A stretch of DNA of 64,000 nt from Endothia cerciana (lineage: Eukaryota; Ascomycota; Sordariomycetes; Diaporthales; Cryphonectriaceae): positions 434,001 through 498,000 of the forward strand of contig JALRMH010000012.1 of assembly GCA_026119935.1 (NCBI GenBank). Direction: 5' to 3'. Every line of letters begins with the position of its first letter. Position 1 is the stretch's first letter. Both the position numbers and the translations under genes were made by a program. The notes beneath the pieces were generated by a model, which was not told where the DNA came from, did not search any database, and saw only the letters and a list, made by a program, of their open reading frames with translations. Positions 10,896 through 22,190 of the stretch are shown here, in pieces.

Positions 10896-13745
10896 GGGAG
10901 CACCGGCTCAGTGGCGGGAGGATTCGAAAGGCAGCGATAAGCCGACTCAAGTAAGCAGTCCCGAGGCTACGGACCGGCCCAACGTTGTGAGGTGTCTTCT
11001 GGAAGGTGGTACTGCTTGGTCATGCGGTTGATCCTACCACTGGACAAGCTGAGCTGGCTGATGGGTCAATTAGGCAGTATCAAAAAAGTGCTCGCGGAGG
11101 CAGCGCGCGCGCCCTGGCCTCGTACCTTGCCAACGGCTGGTAGTAGTTCTAAATACTGGCTGTAGCAGCGGTAGCGGAAAGGAGGCGTGAGAACCATGCG
11201 GTGTTCACGGGTGCTGAACTGCAGGACCCATCTTAACCCACGTGAGGAAAGTGTCTGGTACGACATCGATCCAACACCAAGAATAAAATGTCACAAATTC
11301 CGGGTGTCGTGACGATGATTCGTTGGTGTACGCGGATTGAGACCCCGGAGGGGAGGGCAGAGAAGAGGAGGTCGCTTCGTTCTTGCTTGCTGATCAGTAG
11401 GCGGCTTGCTACCACGTACGTAGTAGAACCAGCACCTCATCTGTCCAATGGAAATACTGTCTGCGCGACATCAAGATCACACCGTCTTCCTTGAAGATCA
11501 CGTCGACGGATTGCACAGCGCGCAAAGACAAAGTTTCGGTCCCCGAGTGGGGCTGATCCTGTGCGGATGCTCGCGCCGGCGAAAGGTGCAGCAGGTTGCC
11601 GGTGCAAGCGGAGTCTCGATTGCCATGTACCACAGTAAAGGGACGGGACAGATCTCGGACAGGCTCCGCAGAGACTGCGCCCACCCTGTGGGATCTAATG
11701 TCTCGGACCAAGACACCATCGCCACTGCGGCCCGGGAGCTCGACGCAAGAGCATGCGAGGGGACGTCAGGCAAGCATATCATCCACTCGCTACTATGGTC
11801 CGCTGCCCTGTGGGTGCACGAGCGGCGCTCATCTGCATGTCCGTACGGATCCGTACACGGAGAACAACCCAAGACACTTGCTGCTGGGTCTAGGAGCTTC
11901 GTCCCGTTGTGTTGAAAGGTCGTGTGCTCGACCCGGATGTCGTGCAGAACCTTCTGCAGTTTGTCTTCCCATCCTGAGCACCCAGCAGGTCCTTACAGGT
12001 CGTGCATTCTAGATCCGATATTGTATAAGCGCCGACTGTGTGACAGACCAGCGAACGGGTCTCCGACATCACGGTCCCAACGTGCCGAGATTCGTCATAG
12101 GCCAGAAGGGGGGAAATATCTGAAGCCGCCTGAGCGAGGAGAGCTAGCTCGCTACCATGGTACGTCTGTGCAATGTGGACTCGTCAGCCGCCTTCTCTGG
12201 GCCTGGACCATTGAAACACCACCGAGGTTTGACGATCTAAGTTAGGACCAGACGGAGGCGTGAGAAGTGGCACAGACATGGGACCACCTCTGATTGGCGG
12301 TCCGGGACGCCATGCGCACCGCGACACTCTCTCGAACGGCTCTGAACCCTAGCCTTGTTGGCCGTATGCTGAGATGGAAGGGGTGGGGGGGGGGGGGCGC
12401 GGTTTAGGGCAACACGCTCAAGGAGCTAGAGATGTTCGCCGGGCGGCCGATGATTATGAGATCGCGGCGGAAAGGCCCGCGAGACAAAACTGACAGATCG
12501 GCGGGGTCTGGTGCGGGCTAGGTGACAACATGACTGGCCACAAAAAAAAAAGGGGGGGGGAGTGAGGCCGGCCAGTGAGGAACCAGAGGTGCTCTCCTGC
12601 GATGTGAAAGGTCGACAGGCCTGTGAGATGCGAACGGGTGGTGTTGCTGCAAGGCGGAGACGTTCCCACGAGGTGTCTAGTTTTTAGTCAGGAGTACCTG
12701 GTCGAGTGCATAGTCGAGGCCCGATTCGCTTAAAAGACGATGCGGTTGGGTCTGGCAGGACAAGGCTATGAGGCTGAACCTGGTTGGACCCTCTGATACG
12801 CGAGCCCGGCATATTGGTGACGCGCAAGTCAGAGGGGAATGTAATGCTTGAGCCCGAGGGTGAAATGATTTGGCCATGGCGCCACCGAGGATGGGAGTGC
12901 AGCGGTTCTGCGATGTTCATTGGGTGACCGCCGTTGTACGGTGGCACGGGCTGAAGAGATGGGGTCTGACCGGAAGGCCTCCCTCTGGTCGGTCGGTAGT
13001 CATAGTTACTATGTATGGTGCACTGCTCGAGTCGGTGCGGCGGGTGTCTTCCACGTGGCGACTCGGGTGCTCGCATGCGCCACGGCCACAATGAAGATTT
13101 GGATCCCGAGTATCCGTATCGAGCTTCGCCTCTTCTCGGTCAGGATGGGCCAGACCGTAGTGGTCAGGGAGGAGGGAGGGCCTATGCACCGCGCATGGGG
13201 ATTGGGATTTGGAGGCCTGGGCGGCCTTGGCTGTGTGTGGAACAGACGGCTGAGGTTTGACGACCTGTCGAGAGGCCGACCCGGGAGGGCGCCTGTAGAT
13301 GGCAGTGCTGTTCTGTGGCCGGAGAGCGGGACTGGGCTGAGCCCATGGATCTCTGGACTCCGCGGCTTGTCCGACAGTCTGGCGAAGGTGGGTGAATCGC
13401 GGTAGCGGGGGGGGGGCTAGTTTAAACTCTGGTATATGGAGCCAATACGCCGGGCAGACAAGGCTTGTGGGCAATATCACCCGGTGCACTTGTACCCCAA
13501 GGTGTGTGATCTTCAGTGGGCGACAGGATCGTCGCGCCCTCGGAGCCAGACGGCCGCACACACCACAAGTCTCGGTGTGATAACCTGGTAGACTAGGTAA
13601 CGGCGTGCGGGCATGGCAAAGTGGCACAGAGTTGCCCCCGCTGCGCCGGATGATGATAATGGTGACTTTAAAGTTTGGGAGACGAAAACGAGGCCGAACA
13701 ACACAACGTCTTGAACACCTGGTACTCCTGAGCAGCATAGTAATA

Positions 13746-13770
13746 ATACATACATACATACATACATACA
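13746..13770. repeat. (ATAC)n microsatellite
   Basis: About six ATAC units. The same motif recurs at about 14050, 15164-15178 and 35565-35625. Confidence 0.85.
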
Positions 13771-15641
13771 GCACAGCTGATGGCCTTGGGATCCTCAAGG
13801 TTCCACATGGCGCGCAACAGGGCCCGAGGTGAGCAGATATACTCACCTCGTCATCGAGAGCGAGGGAGGGGGGGTTTCCCATTGCCGGTTGGGACGACCG
13901 AGAGGAAACAATTGCAAGAGCAGCCTCCAGAGCATCGGGTCGAATCCTACAGCAGCGGCAGTTTCCTCGAAGGATTTACGCATCTCCGTTACTTGCATCA
14001 GCGGTTAAATGTTTTGGAACACCTGGGAAAGCCTGTGATCTGCGCGATGATATACATACATAGTACCTACTACATAGTACATGGCAATAGCATATGGCAC
14101 GACTAATAACGGAGCCACCCTCACCCGACTCGCTGAGAGGCAGTGGCTGGGACCAGGGCATCTCTCGCAGTCCTGCCTCTTCAGTTCGAAAACGAACTTG
14201 TACATGTTGATCTTATCCTGTCCCGGGAGGATTGCATTGACGCACCCCACAGAAGCTTTTACATAGCACCACAGCACTGAGTAATCCTCTGCCGTTGGTG
14301 ATGGGCCTGCAATCCGATCCTGATGGGGCCCTTCCCAGTGACACCGAAGCCGACCACTGCGATGGCACGGTGCTCACCTGCCCCTCCCACACATACACAG
14401 GGACCCATCCAACAACGGCTCATTGATACTCGGGTGGCCGGGGCCTCAGCCCTAGTACCGGCACCGCAATCTCCCATCGATGTGCTCGTGGAGCAGTGTC
14501 GCTCACGCCTCCCACAACGTCTACGGAGCCAAGGGAAAAAGGGCAATCTCTACCCGCCATGGCAACAAGAAGCGCCATCCGTCGTCCTGAACCTTATCCA
14601 CTGGTGGCCAGGCGGGCCAGGACTAAAAAGTACGATCCAGAGGCAATTCAACAAGATCAGAGTGCGGAGCCCCCCTCTCTGCTGGGGCCTGGGCGGGGAG
14701 GTTGGCCCTGAAGCCTGGTCCTCGGCCCATATGCAACCTTGCCCTCCTCGTCAGGTCGGATAGGCCTTTGCGACAGGGGCCGGGGGACGAGGGGCTCAAG
14801 AGGTGGGTGTGATGCAACAGGAGTGACAAGGTGCAGAGGGACGAGACCCCGTCCCTCCCCCCCCCCCCCATGCCAGACTCTCCCACCCACCCGCAACTGG
14901 AGTGGCACTGGCAGCACAGGACTCCCACAGGGTCCCACTCTGGGAAACCCAGCACCTGTGGGCCCCAGAGGCACCCCCCTCCCCCATGCCAGACCCCTGG
15001 CTGCTACTGTATGTACCTCAGTACACCTGCCGTAGTACTGTAGTAGCCTGCGAGCTGCAGCGGTCTTCTTGGGGGAAAAGGTTCGCCATCCTGGTCTGTA
15101 ATCGGGCCTTGCCCATCCCCAGGCCCATGGCCGTGACCATCTCACCTCACCCTCAACGGCAAATACATACATACATACTCCTGCCCTGCCCACCACCCCT
15201 TTCCTCCACCTCCTCGTTCCTACGACTAAATCCAACATTCCTTTGTCCCAATTCGTATGTACTTCCTCTCGGCTCTCCTTGGTGTGCTCCTTGTTTGATA
15301 TCTGCCTCAAAAGTCCAGAGAGTCCTACGGTACCACGTGCGCAGCCCTCTCACGACCATGCTTCACCTGTAATCGCTATCCCAAAACCTTGCACTGGCAT
15401 TCCTACGGTTGCCGAACCCCCGACGGTCAAGAATAGTATATACGCGGCTCGGCGGTCTCTTTTGTCTCCGCCGTGGGCGCGACCAGCCTCTGCTTCCTCA
15501 AAAGCACAGAAAGGCTGGGGCCATCGCTATGTGGAGAGGCTGTCCTCGGTGACCAGACTCTTGTTACCATTTTTAGGCCACGGACACGAGTCGTTGCGGC
15601 ATCCATACGAGACACAGACGGGTCAACGCCCCGGAGGTATT

Positions 15642-15653
15642 ACGACGACGACC

Positions 15654-15694
<41 letters not shown>

Positions 15695-15724
15695 CACGAC
15701 GACGGCGACGGCGACGGCGACGGC
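15642..15724. repeat. (GACCAC)n/(GACGGC)n satellite upstream of the receptor gene
   Basis: An 80-nt tract of GAC, CAC and GGC triplets ends about 255 bp before the receptor start codon, so it lies in its promoter or 5' UTR. Read in frame on the plus strand it would give alternating Asp/His, but no gene supports that reading. Confidence 0.85.
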
Positions 15725-15980
15725 CTCACGCTTATCTCATATTCAATCATCCTATCATATAAACTTTACGGCTCCGGTTTTGCGCTTTCTTGTTTGGGGG
15801 GATCTTGGGATCAAACCAGCACAGCCTCTGCCGCACCAGTACACCGGCCGCCCGTGGGAGGACTCCGGACGACCTTTCTATATGAGCCTTCAACACTAGC
15901 CTCCCCCCCCCCCCCGCCAACCTCACCACCGATCTCCAACTCCTGTTCGGCCGTGTGGATCTCACCCAGACGCCTTCACA

Positions 15981-17745
15981 ATGTCGGCCTGCCCAGCTCC
16001 ATTTCTCGATGCCTCGCAATTTAGCAACGGCGGATGTAGGCTGCCCAGATGAACCGGCACTGTGAGGTTCCATAGAGCTGACTCCTTTCACAGATACCGA
16101 TGGCCGCTTATGCCAGTCTGTCGGCGACGTCAGCTGCTGCTTACCATGTCCCATGACCGATTGGACATACTCGGACGCCTTCGTCCACGTGGGCATCGCG
16201 GCACAATGGATCTCGGTGTGCAGCATGGCCTGCTGTGTGTTTCTCTTGTTGTCCTGGGCAGCACTCCCTATCGACAAGACACACCGACACTACCTCAGTA
16301 TCTGCTTGGTGTTCGCTGTGTGCTTTATGAACATGGGCTTCGTCATCCCCCTGGCAGGACAGCCGGACCAGTGCTATGACCAGATCACGCCGAACGACAT
16401 GCAGACGAATTCTGTATGCGCCGCATCCGGGACTTTTCTCATCATCGGAGGCTGGGCTGGTGTATTATGGGTCTTCCTGCGGTCGCTATCCCTTCACCTC
16501 CAGATTTGCTGGCAGGTCGTTGTGGGCAGGAATTTCATGTGGTTCTCTCAGGCGACCGGCTGGGGCATCCCGGCCCTCGGCATCGTGTTGGCCCTGACGC
16601 TGAGCGGTGTCTCGTTCCGCTTCGGGACGACCTGTCATATCAACCACTACAACAGCCTCGCGGACCTGTGGATCCCTCTCCTGGTCTTTGCGGGCCTCAC
16701 CATCATCATCCAATTCGCGACATTCGGCTACTGCATCAAGGTGTACCTGGCATCCCTGGCCGACAACAACGCCACCACGGAGAACTCCGGCCTGCCGTCG
16801 TACACCAACAGCATCCGCACCATGACTCCTCGCCAGGCGTACCGCCGTGTGCGCCGCGTGATCCAGCTCCAGTGGCGCGGGATCGCGATCGTGCTGATCA
16901 TCATCGCCGACGTCATCTTCTTCGCCATCGTTTTCGTATTCCAGGACAACACCGAGGAGACCGTCAAGAACGACCCGACAGTGGCAGACCCCTGGATCGA
17001 GTGTCTTGTGTTGAAGGGCGGAGACAAGAACGCCTGTCTGAGCGAGGCCAGCGGCTTCGTGGTCAACATCGCGACCATTGGGGCCGTCCTGATCCTCTTG
17101 GCGGTACGTACTAAGCCCGCCCCCCCCCCCCGCCGCGATCTCCCTGACCCCGGCGCCGGCTGCGGTAATTCTGACTGAACACAGATGAACGGATTCTGGC
17201 TTGTCCTCCTTCTCGGGCGCTGGTCCATGGTGACGGGATGGATCGAGCTGATAACCCGGCGGCCGATGGGCGGCAAGCGTGAGTTCGTATCGGTGGACGC
17301 GCTCGGCGGGCCATACGACCTCAAGATGAACACAGATCCACGTTCGTACGAGATGCTCTCACGGGACAAGGACGGCATGTTGACACCGGTGTTGACAGTG
17401 CGCGATGGACCCATCTACCCGCCCCTCCGGAGCTACCTGGCCTCGACGGATGCGGCATCGCCGGGCGGCGCCGACGACCTGACGCCAACAACAGCCCCGG
17501 CAGGCGGCCGCCGCACCCCCGACTACTTTGGCCAGACCGCGAGGTACCAGCCACCCACGAGGTCGTTTTCCAGCCCCAGACCTCCGACAAGAGAGGGCCA
17601 GGCGTCACAGGCCAGCTGGGACCAGGGACACGCAGCGCACCCGAGCACCACAAGGCCGTATTCGCCCCCGACGAGCCACCACTACAGCCAGGACAGCTAC
17701 GGCCAGGGCGAAAACATGAACCCCCTCCAGATGAACAGGATATGA
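15981..17745 (+). CDS. Frizzled/smoothened-like seven-helix membrane receptor, 3 exons
   Basis: Exons 15981-16035, 16094-17103 and 17185-17745 give 541 residues. Intron 1 (GTAGGC...CACAG) and intron 2 (GTACGT...ACACAG, with CTGAC branch and a C12 run at 17120-17131) keep the frame. The short first exon supplies an N-terminal CPAPFLDASQFSNGGY segment, followed by a cysteine-rich CCLPCPMTDW, a layout I associate with fungal frizzled-like GPCRs. Predicted helices lie near residues 47-73, 84-107, 131-156, 175-196, 209-232, 280-301 and 338-368, the last crossing intron 2. The C-terminal 150 or so residues are hydrophilic, Pro/Ser/Thr-rich and probably cytoplasmic. Likely role: plasma-membrane signalling receptor; ligand and G-protein coupling unknown. 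Both the family name and the topology are by-eye assignments. Confidence 0.78.
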
Positions 17746-19693
17746 CGTGAAAGAAGCCGGAGAACGACACCGGCGCGCGTGCCGCATGGCGCGCCGTGCG
17801 ATGCCGCCCACAAACTCATCACGAGTGAGCTGGTGTTGCGAGATGCGAGGACGTCCGACGTGCATCCGAGGCCGAACGGCTCCAGCCATCCATCCACATG
17901 CGTATCCATTATCCCAATTACCTAGCGTGGCGTTATATTTGTGGCACTTCTGATCCTTGTATTTCCGGGGTTGACCAACAACACAATTACACATATTCAG
18001 GCGGTTGGATGCACCCTTCAGTCGTTACCGAGCTTTGGGCGCATTGGCACTCTTGAGTTCCAGGATATCCGCGACTTTCCACCCGGAACCAGGCCCTTGG
18101 ACCCGCTGCAGCATGGACCCTCCCATCCAAGAGAAGCACGCGAGGCGCGATCGGACCCGTCAGCAGAGCAAGGTTCGGCGTCGGGGGGGGGGAGGGGGGT
18201 GAGCGAAATGGCGGGTAATCAGCGTGCTTATGTGCGTCTGCAGTGGGACGAGCGGCTGCAGACCTGCAGAGACTCATGGAATCTTTTAACGAATGGAACC
18301 TCGCCGCAGAGGAAGCGGGGGAGGGGGGGGAGGAAAGGGGGGAGGAGGGGAAAGAAAGAGGAAGAAGAAAAAAAGAGGCCCCGAGGGTTCCGGGAGGCGG
18401 ATGAGAAATCTCGGCTGGTCGGGTCCGCGAGCTCACCGGCAGCGGGGGAGGTGGCGTGCCTCGTGCCCCCTCAAGGCGCGATCCGGAGACGGGGGTGGGC
18501 ACGCCAGAAGTTGATTTGGAGGAGAAGACTCTTTCTTGAAGTATGCGACCAGGATACCCATTAATGGCGTCTGTATATATATCTTCCTCACCAGGGAGAG
18601 TAGATACTTTCTCATGTGTGAGATTTTTATTTTTTTCCCCAGGGTTTTATTTTTATTTTTATTTTTTTTCATTCCATCGAGGCCTGACCACGGCTCCAAC
18701 GGCCTCGAGCGGATCATATAATCAAAAGTTAAAAAAGTTCTTCACAACCAGAGTTCCCTCCAACGTGTTGTGCTGTGGACAGGATCACGGTGAACTGGCC
18801 CGTATGGGATCTTCTCCTACCGCGACGGTAGCAGCACGCTCCAGCGTGGGAGGGCGACGGGGTCATATTCCGTCACGTCAGCTCAGTGATGTGCCCTGCT
18901 GTACGGCATAGCTAGTAGTAATGGCCCTGACATGCTGTATCTGTCTATGGAGGACCCCTGCTCGGCATTCGCCAGACGGTGCAAGACCATTGGCTCGGTG
19001 CGGTGAGGCACACAAGCACCTGGGTAATCCCCACAGCGACCCAGATCAGAGGGTCAGGACCCCCCCCCCCCGCCTTGGACCCTCGAGCCTGGGCTGAAAT
19101 CTAAACTCCGGCGTCCTCCAGCCTCAGGTCCGTCTCATCACGAGCTGGCTGCGCTGGCTCCTCGGGCCTTCGTCCTTGTCGTGCCCCCTTGTATACAGCT
19201 CCCGAGACATCCGTAAGCCCTTCTTCAAAGATAAAGAAAAGCCTGCCACCCTCCCCCTCCGTCCTCTGCTGCTACAGCTGGCCCTGCTGCTTCTACCCAC
19301 CCTCTTCTTGTGAGAATCCCGCCTGCGCGCCATCCGAGGAGGCGGGGCCCACCCCGTTCGCTGCTTTGAAATCGCCAACACCAACCAGCCCACCCACCAC
19401 TCCTCCGCCCCATCGGCGCGGCTGCGAGCATCACCCGGGCCACTGGGTGGCGGTTCCTGATTACACACGCCAAGGAGGCAGTCAAGGCCGCACCGGCTAC
19501 TATAGAAGACCACTGTCGGCGGCGCGAAACACTGTAACCTACACAACGGGGGCCCGAAGTATGGCAGCTGGAGGCACAAGCCAGCCCCTGAACAGAGCGT
19601 AAGGCCAGGCCAGCCCACCCACCATCCATCCATCCATCCTACGTCACCCCGTCGAACCATCCTCACGAGACCCTCCGGAGGGCCAAGAGCCCG
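17746..19693. other. Intergenic region between the receptor and GH5 genes
   Basis: No gene supported. It holds a 62-nt uninterrupted purine tract (18317-18378), T-rich DNA at about 18625-18670, a C12 run at 19060-19071 and a (CCAT)4 tract near 19625. Frames across the purine tract give only Arg/Lys/Gly-rich low-complexity readings. Confidence 0.55.
18317..18378. repeat. 62-nt homopurine tract
   Basis: An unbroken run of A and G, G-rich on the left (several runs of 4 to 8 G) and A-rich on the right, in the intergenic DNA 3' of the receptor gene. Confidence 0.9.
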
Positions 19694-20986
19694 ATGCCGT
19701 CGAGAAAGAGCCCCGGTGTCGACCATCACCTCCGCCCTCCCTCCTCCCCGCGGACGATGTACCTCTACCTCGCCATCCTCCTCGCCTGCGGCCTCATCAG
19801 CTACCTCTGGCGGTCCGAGGCCTCCCTCAGCCAGCCCTGGGTCCCGGACGCCGGCGCCCGCCTCTTCGCGCAGCGGCCGCTCCCCCCACCGCCCGCCGAG
19901 TCCTCCATCGACACGTATGCCCTCCCGCTCCGGACCCGCGGCCGTGACGTCGTCGACTCGGCGGGCCGCCGCTTCAAGCTCGCCAGCGTGAACTGGTACG
20001 GCGCCTCCGACGAGCTGTTCATCCCGGGCGGGCTGGACGTGCAGCACCGCCGGACCATCGCCAGGACGATCCGCAGGCTGGGCTTCAACAGCGTGCGCCT
20101 CCCCTACGCCGACGAGCTGGTGATCGAGAACCCGCAGGTCCTGCCGCACCTGCTGGCGGCCAACCCGGACCTGATGGGCCTGCGCGCCCTCGACGTGCTG
20201 GAGGCGTGCGTGCAGGCCCTGACGGACGAGGGCCTGGCCGTCATCATCAACAACCACATCACGCACGCGACCTGGTGCTGCGGTGCGGACCCGTGCGACG
20301 CAGGGTGGGCCAACGACCACCTGGGCCCCCTGTGCAGGATCACGCAGACCGAGGAGGAGTGGGTCCAGCACTGGGAGGCGGTCATGGCCCGGTTCGCCGA
20401 CAACCCGCGCGTCATCGGCGCCGACCTGCGCAACGAGGTCCGCGGCGTCTGGGGCACCATGACGTGGGACCGGTGGGCGACGGCCGCCGAGGCCGCGGGC
20501 AACAGGCTCCTGGCCATGAACCGGGACTGGCTCATCATCGTCGGCGGGACGGAGAGCGGGAACGACCTGAGCGGGGCGCGGTCCCGGCCCGTCGTGCTGG
20601 ACGTGCCCGACAGGCTCGTCTACTCGGCGCACGTCTACGCGTGGTCCGGGTGGGGGTCGAGGGAGGGCCGCTTCGCGAAGCGGGCGTACCCGAGCTTCGT
20701 GAGGGCCATGCGCGAGAACTGGGCCTACCTCGTCGAGGGCGACGTCGCCCCCGTGTGGATCGGGGAGTTCGGCGCCCCCCGGGACCCGGGCGCGGGCGAC
20801 GCCAACTACTGGGGGAACCTGATGAGGTTCCTCAAGGCCATCGATGCGGACTTTGGGTACTGGGCCATCAACCCGCGGAAGCCCAAGGACAACGCGAGGG
20901 AGGGGTACTCGCTGGTGGAGGACGACTGGGTCACGGCGGTGCTGGACTACAGGATGAGGGACATCAGCGAGCTCATGCGGGCCTAG
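19694..20986 (+). CDS. Glycoside hydrolase family 5 (cellulase-like), N-terminally anchored or secreted
   Basis: A single-exon protein of 430 residues (409 if translation starts at the second ATG, 19757). A hydrophobic segment MYLYLAILLACGLISYLW at residues 22-39 acts as a signal peptide or type II membrane anchor; starting at 19757 would place it at the very N-terminus, as in a normal signal peptide. The remainder is a GH5 TIM barrel: VNWYG after strand 1, GFNSVRLPY (strand 2), an NNH motif near residue 187, the acid/base Glu248 in LRNEV, the substrate His/Tyr in SAHVYAW, and the nucleophile Glu358 in WIGEFG. Likely role: hydrolysis of a beta-glycan or related glycoside at the cell surface or outside. 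The exact subfamily is not determined. Coding DNA is very GC-rich, which creates a long antisense frame. Confidence 0.88.
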   Translation: MPSRKSPGVDHHLRPPSSPRTMYLYLAILLACGLISYLWRSEASLSQPWVPDAGARLFAQRPLPPPPAESSIDTYALPLRTRGRDVVDSAGRRFKLASVNWYGASDELFIPGGLDVQHRRTIARTIRRLGFNSVRLPYADELVIENPQVLPHLLAANPDLMGLRALDVLEACVQALTDEGLAVIINNHITHATWCCGADPCDAGWANDHLGPLCRITQTEEEWVQHWEAVMARFADNPRVIGADLRNEVRGVWGTMTWDRWATAAEAAGNRLLAMNRDWLIIVGGTESGNDLSGARSRPVVLDVPDRLVYSAHVYAWSGWGSREGRFAKRAYPSFVRAMRENWAYLVEGDVAPVWIGEFGAPRDPGAGDANYWGNLMRFLKAIDADFGYWAINPRKPKDNAREGYSLVEDDWVTAVLDYRMRDISELMRA

Positions 20987-22190
20987 TGTGCCTGGGAGCC
21001 GCTGGGGTATGACGAGGCTGTGGAAAGGGGCAGCTGGTAACGCCCGGCCTTCACTACGCGATCATCCTTGGGGTGGGGGAGGGGAGGTCGAGGACCGAGA
21101 TGGGACGGGACGGGGGGGGGGTCTGGCGTTCTTGTCCGACAGCCTCCCATGGAAAGGCTGGGTCCTGCTCTGGCATCACCTCCACATCTGCAGCCGCGGA
21201 TCGGGGGGGCTTCTTCCTTGGCATCAACGTGTGCTGGTGCGATATCATCATTCCTGGCTTCACGTCGGCGTCTGGCGCTGCTCCATCTGCTCTAGGAAGA
21301 GCATCCGTCATGAGAATCCCTACGAGAGGGGGAAGAGGAGATCCCCCATATGATAGACTGGAAATACCCCCAGGATCAGCAATTTACCCAATTTGGAATC
21401 GTGCAGACCAGGTCTCCTGGTCTGGATCGGGATGACCTCCCACAGTCATTCGTCAAGGAAATCGAAATTGGTCTAATATATGATCAAATATGTGACTGGT
21501 ATATACTATGACAGTTGCAACTCTATGGTCCAGCCCATATGTGACATATCGGAATTTTTTAGGCCTAGACCCCTTCTAGGAGGATGTCGAGGGACAATGC
21601 CTTTGGCATCGATCTCCAAACACGCCACCCACCATAGCCCTTCATGGGGGCCAGGGGTCTGGCTGGTGGGTGAGTGATATTTTGGGGGGGGGGGGGGTTT
21701 CCACTAAATAGTCCACCCTAGAGCCCCCGCGTGCCCACAGCGGCACAACCCCACGGCTGTGACCTAGATACGCCCAACCTCACCTCACCACTATTGCCAC
21801 GGCCATCTAGACCTCACCCTGCGGACCTCCCATCGATACCTAGTGTAGTCTAGATCTGAAAATCCCCCTAGCCATATCCTCGACCTGGTCGCCTTGGCCC
21901 ATTCACTACCTCATCTGGCAGGCCAGTGCAAATGTGCAAGCGGAGAGTCCAGCTCACATCGTGAGGCAAGTCCGGACACCAAAGGGCTCATGGCACGGCG
22001 CGCACTCCTCACTAACCACCGGCACAGCGACGGCTTCACCACCCCTCGCAGCTATAGATAAGGAGGCGGGGCTTGCTATGCCGCCCCCGGTCAGAAATGA
22101 CCAGAGCTCTCCGGCTTCCCGACAGGACTGCCCTGAGGAGCAAGACTTGCACCTCCTCTCACCAACATCCTCGATGAGGGAGAGGACAAG
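20987..22190. other. Intergenic region, GH5 to CRT10-like gene
   Basis: No gene seen. It includes a G14 run at 21684-21697 and an AT-richer patch at about 21440-21560. The frame used by the next gene is open back to 22137, so part of this interval may be its 5' coding sequence or UTR. Confidence 0.5.

Larger units (their letters stand above)
5855..15980. other. About 10 kb without a supportable gene
   Basis: I see no frame with recognisable domains, and no chain of exons with consistent splice signals. Longer frames (for example 12917-13882 minus) are low-complexity Ser/Pro/Arg-rich readings. It contains G/C homopolymers at 10173-10185, 12385-12397, 14857-14869 and 15903-15915, a (GACC)n tract, several ATAC microsatellites, and a (GACCAC)n tract just upstream of the receptor gene. 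It may be old, decayed accessory DNA or genuine long intergenic DNA. Confidence 0.55.

Noticed and set aside
12917..13882. Minus-strand 321-residue frame
   Set aside because: Low-complexity Ser/Pro/Arg composition, runs through an ATAC microsatellite, no domain or splice support.
17941..18564. Plus-strand 207-residue frame across the purine tract
   Set aside because: Lys/Arg/Gly-rich reading produced by the homopurine run; no recognisable protein.
19124..20632. Minus-strand 502-residue open frame
   Set aside because: Antisense shadow of the GC-rich GH5 gene; no domain, and the sense frame has clear catalytic motifs.
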